Notes: generated by a model not told the origin, from the letters alone. Numbered from the stretch's first letter, positions 15,752 to 24,801 are shown. The stretch is 64,000 bases of DNA from Bacteroidota bacterium (GCA_023386965.1 JAEWIR010000046.1:248001-312000); one strand, 5' to 3'. Numbers and translations: made by a program.

Positions 15752-18409
15752 TTAAAGTGCCAAAGCTTTTTCGTAGGCACGGTCCACGCCACTGATGTCC
15801 TTGCCTCCCGCAGTTGCAAAGCCGGGGTTTCCGCCGCCGCCGCCCTGGATTTCCTTTGCCAGGTCTTTTACGATGTTTCCGGCGTGGTATTTTCCTTCCA
15901 GACCCTGTGAAACTCCTACAGTGATCATAGGCTTATCACCCGCATCGGAGATGATTACGATTACTGCATCTTCCGCCTCTTTTTTGAGCTGGAATACAAT
16001 GTCTTTCACACTGGCAGCCTCCAGAGAAACCTTTTTTACAAGCAGTTTTTTATCACCGGCTTCCTTAAAATCATTCTTCCAGTTTGCTGTTTCGCCTTTG
16101 GCTTTTTCCTTTTTATAATTTTCGGCTTCAGATTTTAAATTTGAGTTTTCCTCCAGTAACTTCTCTACGGCTTTCGTCAGGTCTTTGGTTTTCAGCAAAG
16201 CGGATATCTGTTTCACCTGAGTTTCCAGGTTACGGAAATATTCTGCCGATCTGTCACCGGAAATGGCTTCAATCCTTCTGATGCCGGCAGCGGTAGAACT
16301 TTCGGTCTGTATCTTAAAATGACCGATCTCACTGGTGTTGCGTACATGGGTACCGCCGCAAAGTTCCCTGGAAGTCCCAAACTGGATCATCCTTACACTG
16401 TCGCCGTATTTTTCGCCAAAAAGAGCCATTGCACCTTTTTCCATAGCTTCAGCGATGGGTATGTCGCGGAATTCCTGCAGGCTGATATTCTCCTTTATTT
16501 TAGCATTCACCTTCTCTTCCACAAGTGTGATTTCCTCCTCACTCATTTTGGAGAAGTGTGAAAAATCGAAACGCAGATAGTCCGGACCAACAAAAGAGCC
16601 TTTCTGTTCAACGTGAGTGCCCAAAACTTCGCGTAAAGCTTCGTGCAGAAGATGGGTTACGGAGTGGTTGGCCTGGGTGTTCTTTCTTTCGGAAGTATTC
16701 ACCTTCGCATAAAATACTGCCCCAGCGTCTTTAGGCATTTCTTTGATTAATGAAACAATGAGATTGTTTTCCTTTTTTGTCTCCAGTACTTCAATAAGGT
16801 CAGCGCAGTTGCTTACCTCCGTAAGGCTTGGATTTGAAATGTCGAATCCTTCCGTATAGCTGGGAATCAGTATACCTTTGTCGCCAACCTGACCACCACC
16901 TTCAGGATAAAAAGGCGATTTTGCCAGCACGATCTGGTAAAATTCGCCGTCCTTATTTTCCACTTTACGGTAGCGGGTGATGTATGTTTCTGTTTCAGTA
17001 AGGTCATAGCCTACGAAAGTTTCCTGTTTTTCTTCCAGAATCACCCAGTCATGTACTTTCTGAGCCGATGATTTACGGGAACGCTGTTTCTGTTTGGCCA
17101 TTTCCTCATCAAAACCTGGTTCATCCACAGTCAGGCCTTTTTCTTCAGCGATGATGCGCGAAAGGTCGGCCGGGAAGCCATAAGTATCATAAAGTTCAAA
17201 CACCTCCGCGCCGGGAAGCGTTTTTTCGTTTCTGCTGAGAGTCTCAGCAATGATGAGGTCAATTCTTTTAAGTCCGTGTTCAATGGTCTTCAGGAAAGAA
17301 GATTCCTCTTCACGGATTACTTCGGTCACCAGTTTTTCCTGCTTCTGCATTTCGGGGAAAAATGTACCCATCTCGTTTTTCAGCACCGCAACAAGCTTGT
17401 ACAGGAATGGCTCCTTCATACCTAAAAAACGGTAGGAGTAGGAGATAGCCCGTCTTAATATTCTCCGGATCACATAGCCGGCTCCGCCGTTAGAAGGCAG
17501 CTGTCCGTCAGCAATTGCAAAGGAAACTGCACGGATGTGATCAACAAGTACGCGTATGGCAATGTCCTTTTCATCCTCCAGGATGCCGGTGTATTTTTTT
17601 CCTGAAACTTCTTCTACTTTAGCGATAAGCGGAGTGAAAACGTCGGTATCGTAGTTGGATTTTTTGCCCTGTAATGCCATGCAAAGCCTTTCGAAACCCA
17701 TTCCGGTGTCCACGTGCTGAGCCGGTAATTTTTCCAGACTGCCATCAGCTTTGCGGTTAAATTCCATGAATACCAGGTTCCAGATCTCCACCACCTGAGG
17801 ATGGTCGTTGTTTACGAGATCAAGGGCGTTAACTGCAGCTTTTTCCTCTACACTTCTAAGATCAACGTGGATTTCGGAGCATGGACCGCAGGGACCGCTT
17901 TCGCCCATTTCCCAAAAGTTGTCCTTTTTATTTCCGTTGATGATGCGGCTTTCGTCAATATGGGCTTTCCAGAAATTGTAGGCATCCTGGTCGCGGTCCA
18001 GATTTTCGGTGGCGTCGCCCTCAAAAATGGTGACGTACAGGTTTTCTTTAGGAATTTTATACACCTCTGTAAGCAGTTCCCAGGCATAGTCAATAGCTTC
18101 TTTCTTGAAATAATCACCGAAAGACCAGTTACCCAGCATCTCGAACATCGTATGGTGGTAGGTGTCACGACCAACATCATCCAGGTCATTGTGTTTACCG
18201 GAAACACGCAGACATTTTTGGGTGTCGGCAATTCGAGGAGCCTTAGGTTCCTTATAGCCCAGGAAGTAATCCTTGAACTGGGTCATACCCGAGTTGGAGA
18301 ACATTAAGGTAGGATCGTCTTTCAGGACGATGGGTGCTGAAGGTACGATAAGGTGGCCTCTGGCATTAAAGAAATCTAAGAACTGCTGGCGGATCTGTTG
18401 TGAAGTCAT
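15752..18409 (-). CDS. alaS: Alanyl-tRNA synthetase
   Basis: 885 residues, full length. Class II core at the N-terminus: TSQQIRQQFLDFFNARGH, SNSGMTQFKDYFLG, RVSGKHNDLDDVGRDTYHHT (motif 2 region) and GGAGYVIRRILRRA. The editing domain has its zinc ligands intact (HSVTHLLHEAL and CGGTHV). The coiled-coil and C-Ala domain ends with the glycine-rich IQGGGGGNPGFATAGGKD. So, unlike DnaG and the DUF164 protein in this window, its metal site is preserved. A TAAATTTG box lies about 53 nt upstream. Confidence 0.97.
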   Translation of the reverse strand: MTSQQIRQQFLDFFNARGHLIVPSAPIVLKDDPTLMFSNSGMTQFKDYFLGYKEPKAPRIADTQKCLRVSGKHNDLDDVGRDTYHHTMFEMLGNWSFGDYFKKEAIDYAWELLTEVYKIPKENLYVTIFEGDATENLDRDQDAYNFWKAHIDESRIINGNKKDNFWEMGESGPCGPCSEIHVDLRSVEEKAAVNALDLVNNDHPQVVEIWNLVFMEFNRKADGSLEKLPAQHVDTGMGFERLCMALQGKKSNYDTDVFTPLIAKVEEVSGKKYTGILEDEKDIAIRVLVDHIRAVSFAIADGQLPSNGGAGYVIRRILRRAISYSYRFLGMKEPFLYKLVAVLKNEMGTFFPEMQKQEKLVTEVIREEESSFLKTIEHGLKRIDLIIAETLSRNEKTLPGAEVFELYDTYGFPADLSRIIAEEKGLTVDEPGFDEEMAKQKQRSRKSSAQKVHDWVILEEKQETFVGYDLTETETYITRYRKVENKDGEFYQIVLAKSPFYPEGGGQVGDKGILIPSYTEGFDISNPSLTEVSNCADLIEVLETKKENNLIVSLIKEMPKDAGAVFYAKVNTSERKNTQANHSVTHLLHEALREVLGTHVEQKGSFVGPDYLRFDFSHFSKMSEEEITLVEEKVNAKIKENISLQEFRDIPIAEAMEKGAMALFGEKYGDSVRMIQFGTSRELCGGTHVRNTSEIGHFKIQTESSTAAGIRRIEAISGDRSAEYFRNLETQVKQISALLKTKDLTKAVEKLLEENSNLKSEAENYKKEKAKGETANWKNDFKEAGDKKLLVKKVSLEAASVKDIVFQLKKEAEDAVIVIISDAGDKPMITVGVSQGLEGKYHAGNIVKDLAKEIQGGGGGNPGFATAGGKDISGVDRAYEKALAL

Positions 18410-18462
18410 AGTTTAGGATTTATGCTGAAAGCCACGGGCTTCATGGCATTTTTATAAGATGG

Positions 18463-18470
18463 CAAATTTA
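18463..18470 (-). promoter_or_regulatory. -7 promoter element of alaS
   Basis: TAAATTTG on the minus strand (TAnnTTTG), 53 nt before the alaS ATG. Confidence 0.5.
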
Positions 18471-18747
18471 AGGAAGATATTAGATATGTCGGTTATTATG
18501 TATTTAAAAACAGATGAAACCTAATTCAAAATTAGCGTCATCCTTTCTGTTATCTTATAAATTTTCCGATTAAACCTCAAAAAATGAAGATAAGTTCTGA
18601 AGTAACAGTTAGACGCGGGCCGGTTTTCGGCACCATCAGCAGGATGTAAATCAGGTAAGGGGAATAATAATTGCTTTAAACAAGGTCCTGATTATAACTT
18701 AACCCGTAAGCGCCTGTGCTTAAGCAGATGAAAAATTTGACTATTCT
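18471..18747. other. Intergenic region between alaS and the AAA ATPase
   Basis: Together with the alaS leader this makes a gap of about 338 bases. It is AT-rich with no reading frame of note. A short GCCG/CGGC hairpin lies in the middle. I see no TAnnTTTG box on the plus strand close to the ATPase start, and no RNA gene. Confidence 0.4.
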
Positions 18748-20103
18748 ATGAAACTTAACCAACTCGCCAAAGACCTTGGCATTACTACCGAAAGCTTTAT
18801 GAAATTTATACAGGATTTTGACCTAGAGCTTTCCGAGTGCATGTCCACCCAAATGGAAGTGAAGCCTGATTTTGAACGTTTTGCCCGGGAAAACGCAGAT
18901 TTTCTCAAACGGTATCAGGCCGACCTGGATCATGCCAAATCGGTCAGTGATATCGCTCAGACCATCAACCAGCCGGAAGAGAAGGTAGAAGAATTCATCA
19001 AAAAGGAAAAACCCGTACTGTATGACAACGGAATTTTCAAATCCTCGGTTTCAAGTTTCGGCATCGACAATAAAATGGGCGGCAATTACAAGTTCGTGTA
19101 TGATTATTTCGGTAAGAAATCTGGATTAAAGGAAAGGGATTTCATTGGCTACCGTGATCTCTTTTTTTATATATCCAGAAGTCTGGATCCATTTATCAAT
19201 CAGGAACAGATCCTGAACTGGGGAATCCATAAACCGGCGGGAATCATATTGTACGGACCGCCGGGAAGCGGCAAGATTTTCTGGGCAAACAAAATCGCCG
19301 AAATTATCAGTTATAAATTTACCGAAGTTAAAAAACATTACCTGGGAACTTCATTTGTAGACGGTCATAAAACCAGTTTTAACGATTTTCTGATCCAGAT
19401 GATGAAGGACGAAAAGGTACTTCTTTTTATGGATGATTTTGACAGGATAATGAGACCTCGAAGCGAAGACAGTTCGGTAAATTCCTGCGACGAGGCAACC
19501 AGGGACATTATCCTGCATTCTGTAAGCCGTTTTGAAGAAGAAGATTTACTGATGATAGGCTCTGCAAATACGCTTGCGCCCATCGATAAAGAAGTAATGG
19601 CGCCCGGAAGGTTTGATGTGCTTATTCCGGTATTCCCTCCCAATGCACGCGAAAGATCGGAAATGATCCTGTATCATATGATCGATAAGTTACCCGAGAA
19701 TTCGCTGTTGCTTAAGATTCTCCGGCATAACAACGCGGATCACAGGCCCTTCTGGAACGAAATTGCTGCGCAGATGAAGGTTTTCAGTAACACCATGATC
19801 GTAGACTTTACTCAAAGCCTGAAGATCAGGATTCGCAATCAGTACCTTAAAAACAGCAGTGAAAACCTCAAACTGGATGCTAAACTCCTGAATGGTGCCC
19901 TGCGCGACGCGCGTGTAAAACTCACGGACGAATATCTGGATAGCATCGACAGGTTTATTCTGGATGTTTCGAATAATAATTTTGATGATTTCCCCAACCG
20001 TGTGCGGGAACTCATCATGGAACTCAACAGTTACAAGATTGTGGAAAAGCCAAGGAAAACCATCGGGTTCAGTCACAACAGTGATCAGAACAAAGAAACG
20101 TAG
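18748..20103 (+). CDS. AAA-type ATPase with an altered Walker A and IF2N-like N-terminus
   Basis: 451 residues. The first ~30 residues (MKLNQLAKDLGITTESFMKF...) look like the small helical domain at the N-terminus of initiation factor IF-2, and a second similar helix pair (SVSDIAQTINQPEEKVEEFI) follows. The AAA core (about 165-310) has GIILYGPPGSGKIFWANKIA. The Walker A reads GPPGSGK-I, so the Thr/Ser that coordinates Mg2+ is Ile. Walker B is VLLFMDDFD (Asp-Asp rather than Asp-Glu); sensor 1 is MIGSANT, followed by MAPGRFDVLIPV, the arginine-finger region of ordinary AAA proteins. The C-terminal ~140 residues are helical. Role unknown. It stands alone, with its own start and no operon partner. 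Confidence 0.75.
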   Translation: MKLNQLAKDLGITTESFMKFIQDFDLELSECMSTQMEVKPDFERFARENADFLKRYQADLDHAKSVSDIAQTINQPEEKVEEFIKKEKPVLYDNGIFKSSVSSFGIDNKMGGNYKFVYDYFGKKSGLKERDFIGYRDLFFYISRSLDPFINQEQILNWGIHKPAGIILYGPPGSGKIFWANKIAEIISYKFTEVKKHYLGTSFVDGHKTSFNDFLIQMMKDEKVLLFMDDFDRIMRPRSEDSSVNSCDEATRDIILHSVSRFEEEDLLMIGSANTLAPIDKEVMAPGRFDVLIPVFPPNARERSEMILYHMIDKLPENSLLLKILRHNNADHRPFWNEIAAQMKVFSNTMIVDFTQSLKIRIRNQYLKNSSENLKLDAKLLNGALRDARVKLTDEYLDSIDRFILDVSNNNFDDFPNRVRELIMELNSYKIVEKPRKTIGFSHNSDQNKET

Positions 20104-20196
20104 ATTTATTTTTTACTATTTAATCTGCTGTGCCGTGATATGAACATCAGCCTTGCACATAGATAATAATTAGTTAATGAATTGGCTAATAAACCT

Positions 20197-20204
20197 TAAA
20201 TTTG
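20197..20204 (+). promoter_or_regulatory. -7 promoter element of prfB
   Basis: TAAATTTG (TAnnTTTG), 18 nt before a GTG codon. It overlaps a possible TTG start at 20202, which argues for the GTG as the true start. Confidence 0.55.
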
Positions 20205-20222
20205 CAAACCAAAATTTCCCCT

Positions 20223-21335
20223 GTGATTACACAAGAACAACTGAAACCTCTGAAGTCCCGGATTGAAGACCTGTACAAATATCTGCAGATCGAAAAAAAG
20301 AAGATTGAAATTGCCAATGATGAGGAAAAGACCGTCTCACCGGAGTTCTGGGACAACCCAAAGGAGGCCGAAGTATTCATGAAACAGCTCCGTTCCCGCA
20401 AGAAATGGGTGACGGACTATGAAGAGATTTTTAACGGTTTTGAGGACCTGCTGGTGCTGGCAGATTTTGCCAAAGAAGATCCAGACTCGGAGAAGGAACT
20501 GGATGAAGCATATCCGGCACTGATGGAGAAAATTGAAGACCTGGAATTCAGGAATATGCTGTCCAACGAAGGTGATGAATTATCGGCGGTACTCCAGATT
20601 ACAGCCGGCGCGGGTGGTACCGAAAGCTGCGACTGGGCGTCTATGCTGATGCGTATGTACACCATGTGGGCAGAGAAGCAGGGTTATAAACTTCGTGAAC
20701 TTAATTTTCAGGAGGGCGATGTGGCCGGTGTGAAAACGGTGACACTCGAAATTGACGGCGAGTTCGCCTTCGGCTATCTGCGTGGTGAGAACGGTGTGCA
20801 CCGTCTCGTGCGTATCTCCCCATTTGATTCCAACGCAAAACGCCATACCAGTTTTGTCTCGGTATATGTTTATCCTTTGGTAGATGATACCATTGAGATC
20901 AATATCAATCCGGCGGATATTTCCTTTGAGACCATGCGTTCCAGTGGTGCCGGCGGCCAAAATGTGAACAAGGTGGAGACGGCGGTCCGGCTTAGGCACG
21001 CACCTACTGGGATCATCATCGAGAACTCCGAGAGCCGTTCACAGCTTCAAAATAAAGAAAAGGCCATGCAGCTCCTGCGTTCCCGCCTCTACGAAATGGA
21101 ACTGGAAGAGAGAATGAAGGCACGTAATGAAATTGAAGCCGGTAAAATGAAGATCGAGTGGGGCAGCCAGATCCGGAATTATGTGATGCATCCGTACAAA
21201 CTGGTTAAGGATGTACGCTCCGGCTATGAAACCTCGGATGTAGACGGTGTAATGAACGGTAATATAACTCCTTTCCTGAAAGCCTTCCTGATGGCGGACG
21301 GTACTTCAGTTTCTGAAGACGATATGACCTTCTAA
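20223..21335 (+). CDS. prfB: Peptide chain release factor 2, no programmed frameshift
   Basis: 370 residues from a GTG start; the alternative TTG at 20202 lies inside the promoter box. RF2 reads UGA/UAA stops. Seen: the acidic helical domain 1, the RF2-type SPF stop-recognition tripeptide in LVRISPFDSNAKRHTSF, and the catalytic GGQ in SSGAGGQNVNKVETAV. In most bacteria an in-frame UGA after about 25 codons needs a +1 frameshift. Here the equivalent codons (Y-L-Q-I-E, positions 20280-20294) read straight through with no stop, so the autoregulatory device is absent. Confidence 0.93.
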   Translation: MITQEQLKPLKSRIEDLYKYLQIEKKKIEIANDEEKTVSPEFWDNPKEAEVFMKQLRSRKKWVTDYEEIFNGFEDLLVLADFAKEDPDSEKELDEAYPALMEKIEDLEFRNMLSNEGDELSAVLQITAGAGGTESCDWASMLMRMYTMWAEKQGYKLRELNFQEGDVAGVKTVTLEIDGEFAFGYLRGENGVHRLVRISPFDSNAKRHTSFVSVYVYPLVDDTIEININPADISFETMRSSGAGGQNVNKVETAVRLRHAPTGIIIENSESRSQLQNKEKAMQLLRSRLYEMELEERMKARNEIEAGKMKIEWGSQIRNYVMHPYKLVKDVRSGYETSDVDGVMNGNITPFLKAFLMADGTSVSEDDMTF

Positions 21336-21386
21336 GTTTTGGGAAACTTTAACAGCGCGGAAATCCCTGAAAAACCTGCTGTTTCT

Positions 21387-21394
21387 TATCTTTG
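21387..21394 (+). promoter_or_regulatory. -7 promoter element of dedA, 5 nt from the ATG
   Basis: TATCTTTG (TAnnTTTG) ends five bases before the dedA ATG, implying a very short or absent leader. Confidence 0.5.
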
Positions 21395-21399
21395 CGAAT

Positions 21400-22092
21400 A
21401 TGGAACATTTTGAGAGCTGGCGGGATCTTTTAAATCCCGAATTTTATATAAAAATGGGCGGTTTCTGGCTCGTTTTATTCATTGTCTTTGCCGAAACAGG
21501 TCTCTTTGTAGGTTTCTTCCTTCCGGGCGACAGTTTGCTGTTTGTTTCCGGAATTTATGCCGTTGAAATCGTTCATGAAAGTATCGGATCCACGGGAAAT
21601 GACCTGCTGGATACTACGATACTCGCATCATGCATTGCAATTGCTGCGATAATTGGTAATCAGGTAGGTTTTTGGTTTGGCCGCAAAACCGGGCCTTCTC
21701 TTTACAAACGTGAGGACAGTTTCTTTTTCAAGAAGAAATACCTGAAGCAGGCGCATGACTTCTTTGAGCAGCATGGCGCTCTGGCTGTAATTATGGCGAG
21801 GTTTCTCCCGATTGTCCGGACCTTCACACCTATTGTGGCGGGAATAGTAGATATGGATAAAAGGAAATTTCTTTTTGATAATATCGTGGGTGCCATCCTA
21901 TGGTCCTTTTCCCTGATCTTCGCAGGACATTACCTGGACAGGCTGTTCATTGAGCAGTTCGATATTGACCTGAAGGCACATCTGGAACTCATCATTCTTG
22001 TTATTGTGCTTATTACAACCTTACCGCTGGTGATGAAATTTTTCTTCAACAAGCATAAAGATCCGGACTTTGATCCGCAGAATCCTGAATAA
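21400..22092 (+). CDS. DedA family membrane protein
   Basis: 230 residues, about five membrane segments or re-entrant helices. Family motifs: FAETGLFVGFFLPGDSLLFVSG (about residues 30-51) with the conserved E and GD, GFWFGRKTGPSLY, and ARFLPIVRTFTPIVAGI (about 133-149) with the essential Arg and Pro residues. DedA proteins act in membrane lipid carrier transport: some are undecaprenyl-phosphate or phosphatidylethanolamine translocases, and others affect proton-motive force. Which activity applies is not decidable here. The transcript ends at a hairpin overlapping the convergent esterase stop. Confidence 0.9.
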   Translation: MEHFESWRDLLNPEFYIKMGGFWLVLFIVFAETGLFVGFFLPGDSLLFVSGIYAVEIVHESIGSTGNDLLDTTILASCIAIAAIIGNQVGFWFGRKTGPSLYKREDSFFFKKKYLKQAHDFFEQHGALAVIMARFLPIVRTFTPIVAGIVDMDKRKFLFDNIVGAILWSFSLIFAGHYLDRLFIEQFDIDLKAHLELIILVIVLITTLPLVMKFFFNKHKDPDFDPQNPE

Positions 22093-22096
22093 AAAT

Positions 22097-22127
22097 TAAT
22101 GACCCCGCATTTTGCGAGGTCATTTTT
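22097..22127 (+). terminator. Terminator after dedA
   Basis: The AATGACC arm pairs with GGTCATT, with an inner CGCA/TGCG stem and one bulge, then a T run. It overlaps the last codons of the convergent esterase gene. Confidence 0.8.
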
Positions 22128-22983
22128 TTATCCAGTCCAGAATGGCGGGCAGTATTATGCTGTCCCGTTTATATTTACTGAAAAAGCGGGGAGTATGACC
22201 TGTATTCTTCATATAAATCAGTTGGTGAGGAACTCCTTTTTCCTCCAGAACAGAATCAAGTGAAATTGCCTGACGCCGGTTCACAAGAAAATCTGAATCT
22301 CCCTGAAACAGCAGTGTAGGCACATTGGACACCTGACTGAGGGGACTGGCTTCTTTAAACCGCTCTGAAATGTTTTTCCGCTTGAACTTAGTGCCAACCA
22401 TTGTTCCTACGGTTGGAGCACTGTACCAACTGTGCAAAGAACCGGTGTATTGAGAAGTATAGAAATCTGTGGGACCACTGAGGCTGATGATTTTCTTTGT
22501 TTTTTCCGGATTTTGATAACCGTAAAGAAGTGCAAGATGCGCTCCGGCACTTTCGCCCAAAATAATATAGTTATCCGGTTTGATCTTCGCCTTTGGGGCG
22601 AGACTGTTGAACTTTTTCTGAGCCAGGGCGATATCTTCCAACTGTTCTCTGTATGTTATTCTGCGCTTTCTGGAGGCATGCCGGTAATCAATATTGACGG
22701 TAGGAATTTTATGATGATGCAGATATTTCTGTATCATAATCATATGCTCCTTGCGGCCATACTTCCAGGCACCTCCATACACAATCATTACAGTAGGGCT
22801 GTCCGGCGCGTATTGTGCCGGCAGAAAGATGTCCATGACCTGTTTTTTGTGACTGCCGTACGGCAGATTGAAGATTTTTTGCTCACCGTAGTTTCCTACC
22901 CAAACCCTATGCCTGTTATTGCAGGAAAAAAGGGCAGTCACCGCAAGCAAACTCCATCCGAATTTAAATCTGTAGGTTTTCAT
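22120..22983 (-). CDS. Alpha/beta hydrolase lipoprotein (esterase/lipase-like)
   Basis: 287 residues from the ATG; a TTG one codon upstream is less likely. The signal sequence ends in a lipobox (AVTALFSC), so it is probably a lipid-anchored envelope protein. Catalytic features: the oxyanion-hole YGGAWKYG (HGGxW-like), nucleophile Ser in LGESAGAHLAL, Asp in FQGDSDFLV, and His in NTGHTPRF. This is the hormone-sensitive-lipase/feruloyl-esterase-like group of small carboxylesterases. Substrate unknown. A TAAGTTTG box lies 19 nt upstream. Confidence 0.85.
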   Translation of the reverse strand: MKTYRFKFGWSLLAVTALFSCNNRHRVWVGNYGEQKIFNLPYGSHKKQVMDIFLPAQYAPDSPTVMIVYGGAWKYGRKEHMIMIQKYLHHHKIPTVNIDYRHASRKRRITYREQLEDIALAQKKFNSLAPKAKIKPDNYIILGESAGAHLALLYGYQNPEKTKKIISLSGPTDFYTSQYTGSLHSWYSAPTVGTMVGTKFKRKNISERFKEASPLSQVSNVPTLLFQGDSDFLVNRRQAISLDSVLEEKGVPHQLIYMKNTGHTPRFFSKYKRDSIILPAILDWIKK

Positions 22984-23002
22984 CAACGAACCGTTTCAGA
23001 TA

Positions 23003-23010
23003 CAAACTTA
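23003..23010 (-). promoter_or_regulatory. -7 promoter element of the esterase lipoprotein gene
   Basis: TAAGTTTG on the minus strand (TAnnTTTG), 19 nt before the ATG. Confidence 0.5.
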
Positions 23011-23063
23011 ATAAAAGCTCTATTAAAAAATTAAAGAGACCTTATGGCCTCCCTAATTTTTCT

Positions 23064-24188
23064 TCAGTTGAACAGATCTCTCACCTTATCGAAAAAAGTC
23101 TTTTCCTTGCCCGAAGGTTCGGCCACCATTTCTCCGCGCTTCAGCTGGCTTTCAAAAAATTCGCGCTGCTCTGCGGACAGGTTTTGAGGTGTCCATACGT
23201 TTACATGTACAAACATGTCACCTTTTCCATAACTGTCTATGCTGGGCAGACCTTTCCCGCTCAGGCGCAGGATTTTTCCGGACTGGGTTCCGGGATCCAC
23301 CTTAATTTTTACTTTACCGCCTACTGTTGGAATTTCTTTTTGAGTCCCAAGTGCCGCTTCGGCAAATGATATATAAAGTTCCTGATGGAGGTTATCGCCC
23401 TCACGTTTTATTGCGGAATCCGTTTCCTCTTCTACAACCACCAAAAGATCGCCGGGAGTTCCGCCAAAGGGTGCATCGTTACCTTTTCCTCTTACGTTAA
23501 GCTGTATCCCCTCACGGGCACCAGCCGGAATATTGATGGTAACTTCCTCATCATCTTTAATAAGACCCTGAGAATTGGCGCCGGCCGGAATTTTATCGGC
23601 CACTTTTCCGATTCCCTGGCAGGTCCCGCAGTGGGTCTGCGTCTGCATCTGCCCGAACATGGTGTTCATTACCTTTACCTGAACCCCGCTACCGTTACAG
23701 GTGCTGCACGTTTTGCTCGTTGCACCCGGTGCCAGCTTCATTTTCTTTACCTTGATGGTCTTTTGAGTACCGTTCACCATCTCTTCCAGGTTGAGTTTTA
23801 TCCTTACCCGAAGGTTACTGCCCCTTAATTGTTGGCGCTGGGAGCCACCACCGCCAAAACCACCGCCACCGAAGTGTCCGCCGAAAATATCTCCAAACTG
23901 GCTGAAGATATCTTCCATATTCATTCCGCCACCGCCAAAGCCGCCGCCAAAACCACCGGCGCCGCCCATTCCGGCGTGTCCGTATTGGTCGTAGCGGGCC
24001 TTTTTATTATCGTCGCTCAGAACTTCATAGGCCTCTGCGGCTTCTTTAAACTTTTCTTCCGCATCTTTATCGCCCGGATTCTTGTCGGGATGATATTTCA
24101 ATGCCATCTTACGGTAGGCTTTCTTTATCTCATCAGCCGAAGCACCTTTGGATACGCCAAGTACTTCGTAGTAATCTCGTTTAGACAT
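23064..24188 (-). CDS. dnaJ: Chaperone DnaJ with only one zinc centre
   Basis: 374 residues. The J domain has HPD at residues 33-35; a long Gly/Phe-rich stretch follows (about 72-116). The cysteine-rich region has only two CxxCxGxG motifs (Cys161/164 and Cys187/190) where type I DnaJ has four. The C-terminal substrate-binding domains (VTINIPAGAREGIQLNVRG and after) are intact. By position and spacing the two retained motifs match the central pair (zinc centre II, the one important for DnaK cooperation). The outer pair (centre I) is missing. It lies 73 bases downstream of grpE, same strand, so grpE-dnaJ form an operon; dnaK is not in the window. Confidence 0.93.
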   Translation of the reverse strand: MSKRDYYEVLGVSKGASADEIKKAYRKMALKYHPDKNPGDKDAEEKFKEAAEAYEVLSDDNKKARYDQYGHAGMGGAGGFGGGFGGGGMNMEDIFSQFGDIFGGHFGGGGFGGGGSQRQQLRGSNLRVRIKLNLEEMVNGTQKTIKVKKMKLAPGATSKTCSTCNGSGVQVKVMNTMFGQMQTQTHCGTCQGIGKVADKIPAGANSQGLIKDDEEVTINIPAGAREGIQLNVRGKGNDAPFGGTPGDLLVVVEEETDSAIKREGDNLHQELYISFAEAALGTQKEIPTVGGKVKIKVDPGTQSGKILRLSGKGLPSIDSYGKGDMFVHVNVWTPQNLSAEQREFFESQLKRGEMVAEPSGKEKTFFDKVRDLFN

Positions 24189-24261
24189 GTTCTGTTATTT
24201 GTTTCTACCGGCAGAGGACCATCCGTTATGCTGACCGGACCGTCATAACCGTTTGATTATA

Positions 24262-24801
24262 TTAATTTCCGGTTACTACTTTGGCAAAACGTATTACTTT
24301 GTCATGCAGGGTGTAACCGGTCTCAATCACATCTATAATCTTACCTTTAAGCTCCTCATTGGGTGCAGGGATTTGGGTAATGGCTTCATGAAAATCAACA
24401 TTGAAATCGTCCCCCGGCTGAACGGTCATCGGTTTAAGACCTTTTTCGCCAAGTCGGTGCTGGAATTTCTGATAAATGAGCTCAACACCCTGAAGCTGAT
24501 CCTCTGAACCGGATTTACTGATTTCTTTAAGTGCACGCTCAAAATCATCAAGAATACCCAGCATTGAAATCATCATTTCCTGATTGGCAAACTGGAAATA
24601 TTCCAATTTCTCCTTTGCGGTTCTTTTCTTGTAATTTTCAAATTCTGCGAAAAGACGGATATAACGGTCTTTCTCTTCTGCCAAAAGTTCCTCCGCACCT
24701 TTTTCAGGTGTCACATTTTCGGTATTCTGTTCCGTGTTTTCGGTGTTCTGTTCTTCCGTTTCATTCGGCATTTCCTTCTGAATATCTTCGTTTTCCGACA
24801 T
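24262..24801 (-). CDS. grpE: Nucleotide exchange factor GrpE
   Basis: 179 residues from the ATG at MSENEDIQKEM; the longer frame upstream passes through the promoter box. GrpE releases ADP from DnaK. It shows a disordered acidic, Glu/Asn/Thr-rich N-terminus, a long coiled coil with YIRLFAEFENYKKRTAKE, and the C-terminal beta region with DDFNVDFHEAITQIP and VIETGYTLHDKVIRFAKVVV-like ending. A TATCTTTG box is 28 nt upstream. No CIRCE-like inverted repeat is seen, so heat regulation, if any, is by another route. Confidence 0.93.
   Translation of the reverse strand: MSENEDIQKEMPNETEEQNTENTEQNTENVTPEKGAEELLAEEKDRYIRLFAEFENYKKRTAKEKLEYFQFANQEMMISMLGILDDFERALKEISKSGSEDQLQGVELIYQKFQHRLGEKGLKPMTVQPGDDFNVDFHEAITQIPAPNEELKGKIIDVIETGYTLHDKVIRFAKVVTGN

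Noticed and set aside
20202..20222. TTG at 20202 as prfB start
   Set aside because: It overlaps the TAAATTTG promoter box; the GTG at 20223 gives normal spacing.
23385..23994. Long reading frames antisense to dnaJ
   Set aside because: They mirror the Gly-rich and zinc regions of dnaJ; low-complexity Pro-rich translation, no start signal.
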